6,388 nt of DNA, from positions 1 through 6,388 of the forward strand of contig QNCA01000088.1 in NCBI GenBank assembly GCA_003644325.1, read 5' to 3'. Shown here one piece after another: positions 1 to 4,880 of this stretch. Numbering within the stretch: position 1 is the stretch's first letter; each line of letters starts with the position of its first letter. This DNA is from Planctomycetota bacterium. GTDB taxonomy: Bacteria > Planctomycetota > B129-G9. The position numbers and the translations under genes are program-made. Below the pieces are notes generated by a model. The model was not told the DNA's origin. It did no database searches and saw nothing but the letters and a program-made list of their open reading frames with translations.

Positions 1-40
1 GGACGGTGTGGGCGGCGGATAAAACAGTCAGAAATCAGGG

Positions 41-67
41 CAAGGGCAAGGGACAAGGGACAAGGGA
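41..67. repeat. Short tandem array, unit CAAGGGA
   Basis: Four head-to-tail copies of CAAGGGA are visible, the first lacking its final A. The array is separated by only three T residues from a second heptamer array. It is non-coding. Such arrays vary in copy number by replication slippage. Confidence 0.85.
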
Positions 68-70
68 TTT

Positions 71-105
71 TTGAATCTTGAATTTTGAATCTTGAATCTT
101 GAATT
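71..105. repeat. Short tandem array, unit TTGAATC
   Basis: Five perfect-length heptamers are visible: TTGAATC, TTGAATT, TTGAATC, TTGAATC, TTGAATT. The unit length equals that of the preceding CAAGGGA array but the sequence is unrelated. No coding frame or protein-binding context is evident. From memory, heptamer arrays of this kind are dispersed in many environmental bacterial genomes. Confidence 0.85.
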
Positions 106-120
106 CAAAGAGTCAGAAGT

Positions 121-179
121 ATCTGCGTTCATCAGCGTTCATCTGCGGCTGTTTCTCTTGGCGTCTTGGCGTCTTGGCG
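121..179. repeat. Two adjacent tandem arrays (10-bp and 8-bp units)
   Basis: Positions 121-150 hold three 10-bp units (ATCTGCGTTC, ATCAGCGTTC, ATCTGCGGCT). Positions 156-179 hold three exact copies of TCTTGGCG. Together with the two heptamer arrays to the left they form a mosaic of simple repeats about 140 bp long. The remainder of this gene-free stretch (180-271) shows only a weak GCCATC/GATGGC hairpin at 247-266 and no gene. Confidence 0.8.
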
Positions 180-271
180 GGTTTATTGAAAAGCGGATAA
201 AGGGATTCAATGTTGGCGCTCGTTGCTCTTTGATAATTCACTATCCGCCATCTGCGATCTGATGGCAAAAT

Positions 272-303
272 AAGAAAGGCCCGAATCTCTTCAGGCCTTT
301 CTT
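272..303 (-). terminator. Rho-independent terminator of the 333-968 gene
   Basis: There are perfect 10-bp inverted arms, AAGAAAGGCC at 272-281 and GGCCTTTCTT at 294-303. The stem extends inward by GAA/TTC after one mismatch, leaving a 4-nt loop. Read on the minus strand, the hairpin is followed by a T-rich tail (CTTTCTTATTTTG). It lies 29 nt past the stop codon of the minus-strand gene. It is partly symmetric, so it could act in both directions, but no plus-strand gene upstream needs it. Confidence 0.85.
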
Positions 304-332
304 GTTGATTAGACAATTGGCGGAGTCTTCGG

Positions 333-968
333 CTATTCTTCGGCCGGTTCTACCGGCGCTTCGGGGCCGGGACGGCACTCGCGCCATTCGGGCCTGTGCC
401 GGCGGAAGAACCTGTGCAGGCGATGGCGAAGGCGCGGCGTCAGAAGCAGTTTGCGCCAGCGGGCCTCAACTATCTTGTCCTTGTTGTCTTTGGCGATCTT
501 GATGATGTTCTCATGGTGCGTGATGCGCTCATCAATTGATTTGCCGAGTACGGCCTTGAGCGTTTCTTCGTTTTTGTCCTGGAATTCCTTTACGAGTTCC
601 TTGACCTTCTGGGTGAACTCCTTTATCTTTTCAGGATCCGGTCTTTCGCGCTTTTCGCCTTCCTTGGGTTTGGGGAAGTACTCCTGGCGGAGTTTCCTGA
701 TGGATTCGGCGAGTTCACGGCGCAGTTTCCTGACAGGCTCCATGATCTCGGCCATGGCTTCCCGGTGGCGTTTCATCTCTTCTTTGAACTCCTCACACTG
801 GAGCAGGGGCATGTGAGGAGGACCCTTGGGTCTTCCGACGGCACGCAGCATGGGGCATTTCCCTGCCTTGAGCGCCGGCCTTTCGGCATCCTCTTCCGCA
901 AACGCCGCCGCCGGCAGGATTAGCATCACAGCCGCAGCCAGAAAAGCGATTTTTACATAAGTCTTCAT
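333..968 (-). CDS. Exported charged helical protein, unknown function
   Basis: This encodes a 211-aa protein of no family I recognise. The ATG start is preceded by an excellent ribosome binding site, AAGGAGG on the minus strand (plus 976-982), with a 7-nt spacer. Residues 1-24 form a Sec signal peptide: MKTYVK, a hydrophobic core, then AFA before EED as the likely signal peptidase I site. The mature part is very rich in Lys, Arg and Glu. Two long helical stretches (about 57-97 and 112-175) are joined by a Pro-rich hinge (about 99-112). A basic segment at 176-195 (RLRHRLHRFFRRHR) precedes an acidic Pro-rich tail. Cysteines are at 38, 58 and 198. It is monocistronic, with its own terminator at 272-303, and is divergent from the propeller gene. 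Its size, export and helical content recall Spy/CpxP-like (LTXXQ) periplasmic chaperones, but I do not see the LTxxQ motif, so that is only an analogy. The reading frame is secure; function is unknown. Confidence 0.85.
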   Translation of the reverse strand: MKTYVKIAFLAAAVMLILPAAAFAEEDAERPALKAGKCPMLRAVGRPKGPPHMPLLQCEEFKEEMKRHREAMAEIMEPVRKLRRELAESIRKLRQEYFPKPKEGEKRERPDPEKIKEFTQKVKELVKEFQDKNEETLKAVLGKSIDERITHHENIIKIAKDNKDKIVEARWRKLLLTPRLRHRLHRFFRRHRPEWRECRPGPEAPVEPAEE

Positions 969-1057
969 GGTTTTGCCTCCTTGTTAAAGCATGAGGTTAA
1001 GATAAGGATACGGGAGTTACTGTTCCAATCAGTTAAACACGCAACACGGCGGATGGT

Positions 1058-1073
1058 TCCGAAAATTTTCGGA
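1058..1073. promoter_or_regulatory. 16-bp perfect palindrome, possible operator
   Basis: TCCGAAAATTTTCGGA is a perfect palindrome lying in the divergent spacer, about 90 bp upstream of the minus-strand gene start. A symmetric AT-centred site fits a dimeric regulator, but no regulator gene is adjacent. It is followed on the plus strand by AGAATTTTTT, so it could also act as a weak hairpin terminator. No gene on that strand ends here. I found no convincing promoter for the minus-strand gene. Confidence 0.35.
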
Positions 1074-1113
1074 GAATTTTTTCGATGAACTCACTATTGT
1101 CGGCGCTTGAGCG

Positions 1114-1119
1114 TATAAT
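1114..1119 (+). promoter_or_regulatory. Isolated TATAAT (-10-like) hexamer
   Basis: This is an exact TATAAT, but no -35-like hexamer lies 16-18 bp upstream (TTGTCG at 1097-1102 is only 11 bp away). Nothing downstream before element A looks like a gene. It may be a relic of the promoter region before element A inserted, or chance. Confidence 0.2.
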
Positions 1120-1194
1120 TGGTTAAACGGGTGTATTTCAATTTTGCGGGCAAAAATTTCGGCGCCGTTTCAAGTTACGCTCTGAACAGGGTCT

Positions 1195-1203
1195 GCGCGG
1201 GCT
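1195..1203. repeat. Left 9-bp target-site duplication of element A copy 1
   Basis: GCGCGGGCT occurs here and again at 1387-1395. It directly abuts the two ends of the inverted-repeat element in between, as expected of a duplication made by transposition. Confidence 0.75.
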
Positions 1204-1386
1204 GGGAGCATGTAAGAATCTTGGAAAGGCCGCACCGGCGACTGTCGCCATTACCCATTCGGACCCTGACGGGTCCTCAGGGCGAGGACCCGGAACGGGC
1301 GGAGCGCGGACGCTCTGAAGGAGCGGCCGGCTCGTAGATGGTGACAGTCACCGTGCCGGCAGCGCCCGGGATTCTTGCATGCACCC
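1204..1386 (+). mobile_element. Element A copy 1: 183-bp MITE-like element
   Basis: This is a small non-coding element with imperfect 17-bp terminal inverted repeats. The left end is GGGAGCATGTAAGAATC; the right end, reverse-complemented, is GGGTGCATGCAAGAATC (15 of 17 match). A perfect 9-bp duplication flanks it. A second inner inverted pair lies at 1237-1251 and 1338-1352 (core GGTGACTGTCACCAT with two mismatches). The centre folds into hairpins: GGGTCCTC/GAGGACCC at 1271-1291, GAGCG/CGCTC at 1302-1315 and GAGC/GCTC at 1321-1333. An alternative GGACCC/GGGTCC hairpin at 1261-1276 competes with the first. No transposase or convincing ORF is present, so it must be moved in trans. Family unknown: 9-bp duplications occur in several IS families, and the GGTGACTGTCACC core faintly recalls repeats mobilised by REP-associated transposases. 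Ends are supported independently by copy 2. Confidence 0.8.
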
Positions 1387-1395
1387 GCGCGGGCT
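1387..1395. repeat. Right 9-bp target-site duplication of element A copy 1
   Basis: GCGCGGGCT is identical to 1195-1203. With the element's terminal CCC it forms the palindrome CCCGCGCGGG (1384-1393), followed by CTTTT. The insertion junction therefore created a small hairpin just upstream of the propeller gene promoter. Confidence 0.75.
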
Positions 1396-1402
1396 TTTCC
1401 CC

Positions 1403-1431
1403 TTGACAGCCTTCAAGGAGGGGCCTATAGT
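1403..1431 (+). promoter_or_regulatory. Sigma-70 promoter of the propeller gene
   Basis: A perfect -35 box TTGACA (1403-1408) and -10 box TATAGT (1426-1431, 5 of 6 consensus) are separated by the optimal 17 bp. Transcription should begin near 1438, leaving a leader of about 88 nt before the ATG at 1526. The right end of element A lies 16 bp upstream of the -35 box, so the element occupies the position where UP elements or activators bind. Confidence 0.75.
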
Positions 1432-1510
1432 CGGAATTATCTCCAACACATCGGGGGTCTCTTTTCCGTGAAGTTTTTTATGGCAGTGTTTTGGGACGTT
1501 TCCGTTGATA

Positions 1511-1516
1511 AAGGAG
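1511..1516 (+). promoter_or_regulatory. Ribosome binding site AAGGAG fixing the start at 1526
   Basis: AAGGAG lies 9 nt before ATG 1526. An in-frame TTG at 1505 would place this site inside the coding region and has no Shine-Dalgarno of its own. The ATG, which opens directly into a signal peptide, is therefore preferred. Confidence 0.8.
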
Positions 1517-1525
1517 ATCTTTCAG

Positions 1526-3088
1526 ATGAAATGCTTTACAAGAGTGGTAGGTATCGCAGCAGGATTGTTGATTCTCTTGCCCATGCTTGTTGCCCAGGTC
1601 GAACCGGTCCGACCCGACGATGCCTCTGCGAACGGCTCACCTCCATCGGTCGAACCTGAAAAGGTGCAATTACCCCCGCCCAGAGTTACGTTCAAATGCG
1701 TGCGACATCATAACACCTCCAGCAGCGTCGCCCTGCCCACGGATAACGCGATGATGAGTTTCATGGACAAGGGCGGCAACCTGTACGTTGCGCTGCGAAG
1801 CGACACCACCCATGAAGGTAAAGAGATTCGCGGGGGACTGTTTGTCCTTACTTCGACCGGCAAAACCTATCTCTACAACAAGAAGTCTAACCCGCCGATT
1901 CCCACCAATTCGGTTGAGCACGCATGGAAGGACGATAAGGGCCTGTTGTACGTCGCCACCGGCGATGCCGGCCTGGCCCTTATCGACACCAGGGGCACAC
2001 CCGAGAAACAGTCCGACGACACTGTAAGAGTATATACGGTGATGGGTGTCACGGACGTTACAAAGCAACTGGACGCGAAACCGTTTTCCCACGCGCCCTC
2101 GATTGGCTGCGACCATGTGGTATACTCTTGGATGGACCCCGGTACCCGCGACCTGCTTATATGCGCCGGCGGCATCGGCACATACAAGGGCGGCCTGACG
2201 GTGCTGGTTTACGACAAGGAAAAGGGCGAGTACACGAGGTCTTACACTTACCGCGCGCTGAATTATCGCGTGGGCCGGACGAAGCGCAAGTTCTTCGAGG
2301 CCGGCGTCTTCGACACCACACAATGCTACCAGCCCGACAGGAAATACCTGCCCCTGACGGGCGGCAAGGCGATCAAGCATTTCAGGCCCCTTACATCTTT
2401 CGGGAAGAATCACTTCTGCTACCGGGCCTTCCGCGACAACTCCACCGGCCTCATCTATGTCGCCAGGCGCGATACCGTGGATGCGGATAAGGACGCCGTA
2501 ATGGGCGCCAACGGAGACGGCGGACTCACGATAATCGACACGAAAAAAACGGCCGACCCGAAGGACGATGAAGTGAGGGTGCTTGATACCTCTTCCACGC
2601 CGGCGCTGGCCGCCTCGGACGTCTATGACGTTCGCCTGGAGGCGCACACGGGCAAAATCTATGTCAGTACCGGCGACATGATGAGCGTTCAGAAGGAGCA
2701 GATGTACGGATTGGTTATCATCGACAAAAAGAATAACGCCGTGACCTATCGAAAAGACGGCAAATTCGACACAACTGCGAGCAGGGAAGGGAAATTGATT
2801 GATGAAAAATCGTCGCTCCATTCGGGCTTTGTGCTGGGCACCCTGAGGGACAAGGCCACCGGCGATCTGCTGGTGCTGCAGATGCGCGGGATTGATGTAA
2901 TACACAAAGACGGTTTTGTTTCGCGCATCCCGTGGGGGAAAATTATCCACCTTCCCGTAACTCCCGAGAACAACTGCCTGTGGGCGATACACGGATGGAT
3001 TGACGACAAGGGGCTACTGTACCTTTGCACCGGCGAGATGGGCGGGCTGGGACTGCTGGTCCTCGAGATGGTGGAGACACCGGAATAG
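1526..3088 (+). CDS. Exported seven-unit beta-propeller-like protein
   Basis: This encodes a 520-aa protein with a Sec signal peptide (MKCFTRVV then a long hydrophobic core, cleavage probably near VAQ at about 22-24), a Pro-rich linker, and a large repeat domain. Seven units share the pattern 'turn, GxLYVxTGD, then GGLxIID': near residues 86 (GNLYVALRSD), 140 (GLLYVATGD), 210 (RDLLICAGG), 309 (GLIYVARRD), 378 (GKIYVSTGD), 448 (GDLLVLQMR) and 497 (GLLYLCTGE). Most are followed by a second strand such as GLALIDT, GLTIIDT or GLVIID. This matches a seven-bladed beta-propeller of the Reg_prop/NHL-like type, which mediates binding rather than catalysis. No catalytic motif or cell-wall anchor is visible. 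It is transcribed from its own promoter (1403-1431). The ECF operon starts 159 bp downstream, so the two could be functionally linked, but co-transcription is not shown. Exact family and ligand are unknown. Confidence 0.85.
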   Translation: MKCFTRVVGIAAGLLILLPMLVAQVEPVRPDDASANGSPPSVEPEKVQLPPPRVTFKCVRHHNTSSSVALPTDNAMMSFMDKGGNLYVALRSDTTHEGKEIRGGLFVLTSTGKTYLYNKKSNPPIPTNSVEHAWKDDKGLLYVATGDAGLALIDTRGTPEKQSDDTVRVYTVMGVTDVTKQLDAKPFSHAPSIGCDHVVYSWMDPGTRDLLICAGGIGTYKGGLTVLVYDKEKGEYTRSYTYRALNYRVGRTKRKFFEAGVFDTTQCYQPDRKYLPLTGGKAIKHFRPLTSFGKNHFCYRAFRDNSTGLIYVARRDTVDADKDAVMGANGDGGLTIIDTKKTADPKDDEVRVLDTSSTPALAASDVYDVRLEAHTGKIYVSTGDMMSVQKEQMYGLVIIDKKNNAVTYRKDGKFDTTASREGKLIDEKSSLHSGFVLGTLRDKATGDLLVLQMRGIDVIHKDGFVSRIPWGKIIHLPVTPENNCLWAIHGWIDDKGLLYLCTGEMGGLGLLVLEMVETPE

Positions 3089-3106
3089 CACACACCCCTC
3101 CCCCCC

Positions 3107-3123
3107 TTGCCCGCACGGGGCAA
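3107..3123 (+). terminator. GC-rich hairpin after the propeller gene, possible terminator
   Basis: TTGCCC and GGGCAA form a 6-bp stem with a 5-nt loop, 18 nt past the stop codon. What follows on the plus strand is AAAAGTTT, not a U-tract, so this is not a canonical rho-independent terminator. It may stabilise the 3' end or be incidental. Confidence 0.3.
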
Positions 3124-3128
3124 AAAGT

Positions 3129-3155
3129 TTGACACGTCGAAAGATGAATGATAAC
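3129..3155 (+). promoter_or_regulatory. Candidate promoter of the ECF sigma operon
   Basis: A perfect -35 hexamer TTGACA (3129-3134) is followed by GATAAC (3150-3155), a 4-of-6 match to the -10 box, at a short 15-bp spacing. It lies about 90 bp before the sigma factor start. I do not see a clear ECF-type AAC...CGT promoter that would argue for self-activation. Confidence 0.35.
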
Positions 3156-3247
3156 CTGCCCGCACCCAATCTGCTCTGAAGTCCGAGAAATTCCTTGAAT
3201 GAAATCGAAGCAAGATTCGTAGAATTGTCTGAAGGCGAATTATATTC

Positions 3248-3835
3248 GTGGCACATCCCGACGATAACGAAGACAGGGAATGGGTAGAGGAAATCCTGTC
3301 CGGCAAAACCGCCGCGCTGGAGCCTCTCTTCCTGAAATACAGGGAGCGTATCTACAGAATATGCTATCGGATGGTCTTTAACAAGGATGACGCGCTGGAC
3401 CTCACCCAGGAGACCTTCCTGAAGGCGCTCCGTGCCATTGATACGTTCAAGAAGGAATCGCGCTTTTACACCTGGCTGTGCCAGATAGCGGTCAATGCCG
3501 CCATCGACTTCCTGCGAAAGAAGGGCCGCAAGCGAAACGTCTCCTTCGATGAGATAGTGTTTGATGAGTCGAGACTCGCCGGCGTCAGGGTCCCCGGTTC
3601 GTCAACGCCGCTCAAACAAATCGAACTAAAGGAGATGGGCCGGGTGGTTGCGCGTGCGGTCAACTCGCTGACGGAGGATCATCGCGCGGTGTTTTCGCTG
3701 TTCGCCGTCAGCGACTTTTCGTACAGGGATATCGCCGAAATACTCGGCTGTCCCGAGGGTACCGTGATGTCGCGTCTCTTTTACGCGCGCAAGAAACTGC
3801 AGGACGCCCTCAGACAATACGTCGATGCAAAATGA
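3248..3835 (+). CDS. ECF-type RNA polymerase sigma factor
   Basis: This encodes a 195-aa sigma-70 family protein with only regions 2 and 4, the normal ECF length. Region 2 spans about residues 25-93. It includes DLTQETFLKA (51-60), the core-polymerase binding helix, and FYTWLCQIAVNAAIDFLRKKGR (73-94), which melts and recognises the -10 element. Region 4 spans about 138-190 with the helix-turn-helix SYRDIAEILGCPEGTVMSRL (158-177), which reads the -35 element. The linker (about 98-130) is acidic and variable. The start is GTG at 3248. An in-frame stop at 3230-3232 excludes longer versions, and only a weak GAAGG (3231-3235) lies upstream. It is followed by a zinc-finger anti-sigma gene, as usual for ECF factors, which should sequester it at the membrane until a signal arrives. 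The subgroup cannot be assigned by eye. Confidence 0.95.
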   Translation: MAHPDDNEDREWVEEILSGKTAALEPLFLKYRERIYRICYRMVFNKDDALDLTQETFLKALRAIDTFKKESRFYTWLCQIAVNAAIDFLRKKGRKRNVSFDEIVFDESRLAGVRVPGSSTPLKQIELKEMGRVVARAVNSLTEDHRAVFSLFAVSDFSYRDIAEILGCPEGTVMSRLFYARKKLQDALRQYVDAK

Positions 3836-3884
3836 CATCGCTTGCAATCGGGATGTAAGACGGCCGGTGAAGCAGACGGTCTGC

Positions 3885-3889
3885 ATCTC
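3885..3889. repeat. Left 5-bp target-site duplication of element B
   Basis: ATCTC here is repeated at 4014-4018. It abuts the inverted ends of element B exactly. Confidence 0.55.
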
Positions 3890-4013
3890 CTCAAGTTGCC
3901 CGTTTTTGCCGCAACTTCGGCCCGTACGGGCCGTGCAAGCGCGAGAATCGGCTTCTTGCGAGTACACACAACGCGCCGACCGGCGCCGTGTGAGAAAAAA
4001 TGTGCAACTTGAG
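3890..4013. mobile_element. Element B: 124-bp MITE-like element between sigma and anti-sigma genes
   Basis: The ends are a perfect 10-bp inverted repeat, CTCAAGTTGC at 3890-3899 and GCAACTTGAG at 4004-4013. Allowing two mismatches extends this to 18 bp (left CTCAAGTTGCCCGTTTTT; right reverse-complemented CTCAAGTTGCACATTTTT). The 5-bp direct repeat ATCTC flanks it exactly. Inside are a 16-bp perfect palindrome CGGCCCGTACGGGCCG (3918-3933), a stem CGCGAGAA/TTCTTGCG with one wobble (about 3940-3960), and a hairpin CACAC...GTGTG enclosing GCGCC/GGCGC (3965-3992). There is no credible ORF. It shares no sequence with element A. The simplest reading is a non-autonomous transposable element. An alternative is a structured mRNA region controlling anti-sigma expression; both could be true. 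Only one copy is in the window, so mobility is inferred. Confidence 0.6.
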
Positions 4014-4018
4014 ATCTC
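4014..4018. repeat. Right 5-bp target-site duplication of element B
   Basis: ATCTC is identical to 3885-3889. Removing element B plus one ATCTC would leave 76 nt between the sigma stop and the anti-sigma start, closer to usual operon spacing than the present 205 nt. Confidence 0.55.
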
Positions 4019-4040
4019 TGAACCTCTGCGGCTTTGATTC

Positions 4041-4790
4041 ATGGACATCTGCGAACACAACCGGGAACTGATGATGCGCCATCTGGACGGGATGTTGAAC
4101 CTCGTCGAGGAGCGCACACTGGAAGCGCACCTGCGCGATTGCCCCGCGTGCGCGCGAGATTACGAATTGCTCAGGTCCGCCGACGGGCTCCTCCGGGCGG
4201 TCGGCGCGCCGGAGGTCGCCGCAGACGAATGGTCGCCGATGCTTAATCGGCTGATACACGCGGCCGACGAGGAGCGCGAGACCATAAGCCTGGCCGCACA
4301 GGCCACTGAGCCGCCCCCGGTCAGCCGGCATGAATGGTCCGAGGTCTGGAGCGGCGTCGAGCGCGAAGCGCTGCTCGGCAAACGCGAGCACATAGAACCG
4401 GTCGACATCCGTCCCGCCGTCCGCAAGCGTTCCGTCTGGAGCGAGGCGATTATCGGCGCCGCCGCCGTTCTGCTGCTTCTGGCAGGGGTGTTCCTCATAT
4501 TGCATGGCATGCTGCGACCCTCACCAACCCTTCCGCCGAACGTTGCCGACGTGATAAAAGTCGGCGAGGGCTACGCCTATACCACCGTCGCGACCGATTC
4601 CGAGGAACCCGTGTACGTCATAGCGACGGCCGGAAGCATCGGGAGTACCAGCGCTTCCACCGGCAGCGGCTACATGCACTCTCCCGTGGACGCCCGCGGC
4701 GTTATCGAGATTGCGCCGAGAGATTTTATCGTGGATGACGACGATTCGGGGAAGCCGATAGAAATATCGCCCGGAGACTCCGGCAAATAA
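4041..4790 (+). CDS. Zinc-finger anti-sigma factor, single-pass membrane protein
   Basis: This encodes a 249-aa protein that should bind and inhibit the ECF sigma factor encoded just upstream. Residues 1-55 resemble the zf-HC2/ZAS anti-sigma domain: C4 near the N-terminus and H30-x3-C34-x2-C37 within HLRDCPACARDYELL, the usual zinc-ligand spacing. A long acidic cytoplasmic linker with several Trp residues (64, 99, 103) follows. One transmembrane helix is at about 136-157 (IIGAAAVLLLLAGVFLIL). A roughly 90-residue extracytoplasmic tail has a Ser/Gly/Thr-rich stretch (199-210) and an acidic DDDD patch (232-235). This fits a sensor that relays an envelope signal, perhaps by regulated proteolysis. 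The ATG at 4041 has no clear Shine-Dalgarno. Element B ends 27 nt upstream and may have altered the translation start region. Downstream, 90 nt separate it from the exported protein gene, probably in the same transcript. Confidence 0.88.
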   Translation: MDICEHNRELMMRHLDGMLNLVEERTLEAHLRDCPACARDYELLRSADGLLRAVGAPEVAADEWSPMLNRLIHAADEERETISLAAQATEPPPVSRHEWSEVWSGVEREALLGKREHIEPVDIRPAVRKRSVWSEAIIGAAAVLLLLAGVFLILHGMLRPSPTLPPNVADVIKVGEGYAYTTVATDSEEPVYVIATAGSIGSTSASTGSGYMHSPVDARGVIEIAPRDFIVDDDDSGKPIEISPGDSGK

Positions 4791-4800
4791 GGAGTGACGA

Positions 4801-4822
4801 ACGGTTGCGGGAGACCAACCGT
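4801..4822 (+). other. Stem-loop between anti-sigma and exported-protein genes
   Basis: There are perfect 7-bp arms, ACGGTTG (4801-4807) and CAACCGT (4816-4822), with an 8-nt loop. No U-tract follows, so it is not a standard terminator. In an operon it could act as an mRNA processing or stability site that sets different levels for the two neighbours. It may also be chance. Confidence 0.35.
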
Positions 4823-4870
4823 CAAGGTTGAACATCGAATTCATACATCTCTCAACTGGAAGAAAGAGGC

Positions 4871-4874
4871 GGAG
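4871..4874 (+). promoter_or_regulatory. Ribosome binding site GGAG fixing the start at 4881
   Basis: GGAG lies 6 nt before ATG 4881. The frame is open back to a GTG at 4794, four bases after the anti-sigma stop. That start would add 29 polar residues ahead of an obvious signal peptide, so ATG 4881 is preferred. Confidence 0.75.
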
Positions 4875-4880
4875 AGCATC

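Noticed and set aside
2..22. Possible C-terminus of a plus-strand gene (DGVGGG then TAA at 20-22)
   Set aside because: Only six codons are visible before the stop. Any sequence reads open over so short a distance, so there is no real support.
41..179. CRISPR array
   Set aside because: The units are 7-10 bp and directly adjacent, with no 20-40 bp unique spacers and no cas genes.
113..316. Minus-strand 67-aa reading frame
   Set aside because: It is built largely from the tandem repeats and overlaps the terminator at 272-303. No ribosome binding site or domain is seen.
1119..1337. Plus-strand 72-aa frame with TTG start running into element A
   Set aside because: It has no Shine-Dalgarno, and most of it is translation of the hairpin-rich element. 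The start coincides with the TATAAT hexamer, which makes a leaderless start there implausible.
1195..1395. Riboswitch (for example cobalamin type) upstream of the propeller gene
   Set aside because: The structured stretch lies upstream of the promoter at 1403-1431, so it would not be in the mRNA. It also recurs before lysC with inverted ends and a target duplication, which fits a mobile element.
1375..1659. Plus-strand 94-aa frame overlapping the promoter and start of the propeller gene
   Set aside because: It is out of frame with the well-supported signal-peptide gene. It begins in element A and has no ribosome binding site.
1670..2992. Long 440-aa minus-strand frame opposite the propeller gene
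   Set aside because: It is a shadow of GC-rich coding sequence on the other strand. The composition is uninterpretable with no domain or start signal, while the plus strand shows signal peptide, repeats, promoter and ribosome binding site.
3825..4037. Plus-strand 70-aa frame between sigma and anti-sigma genes
   Set aside because: It spans element B, has no ribosome binding site or recognisable domain, and its composition follows the palindromes.
3891..4505. Minus-strand 204-aa frame opposite the anti-sigma gene
   Set aside because: It is antisense to a gene with clear zinc-ligand and membrane segments and contains no domain of its own.
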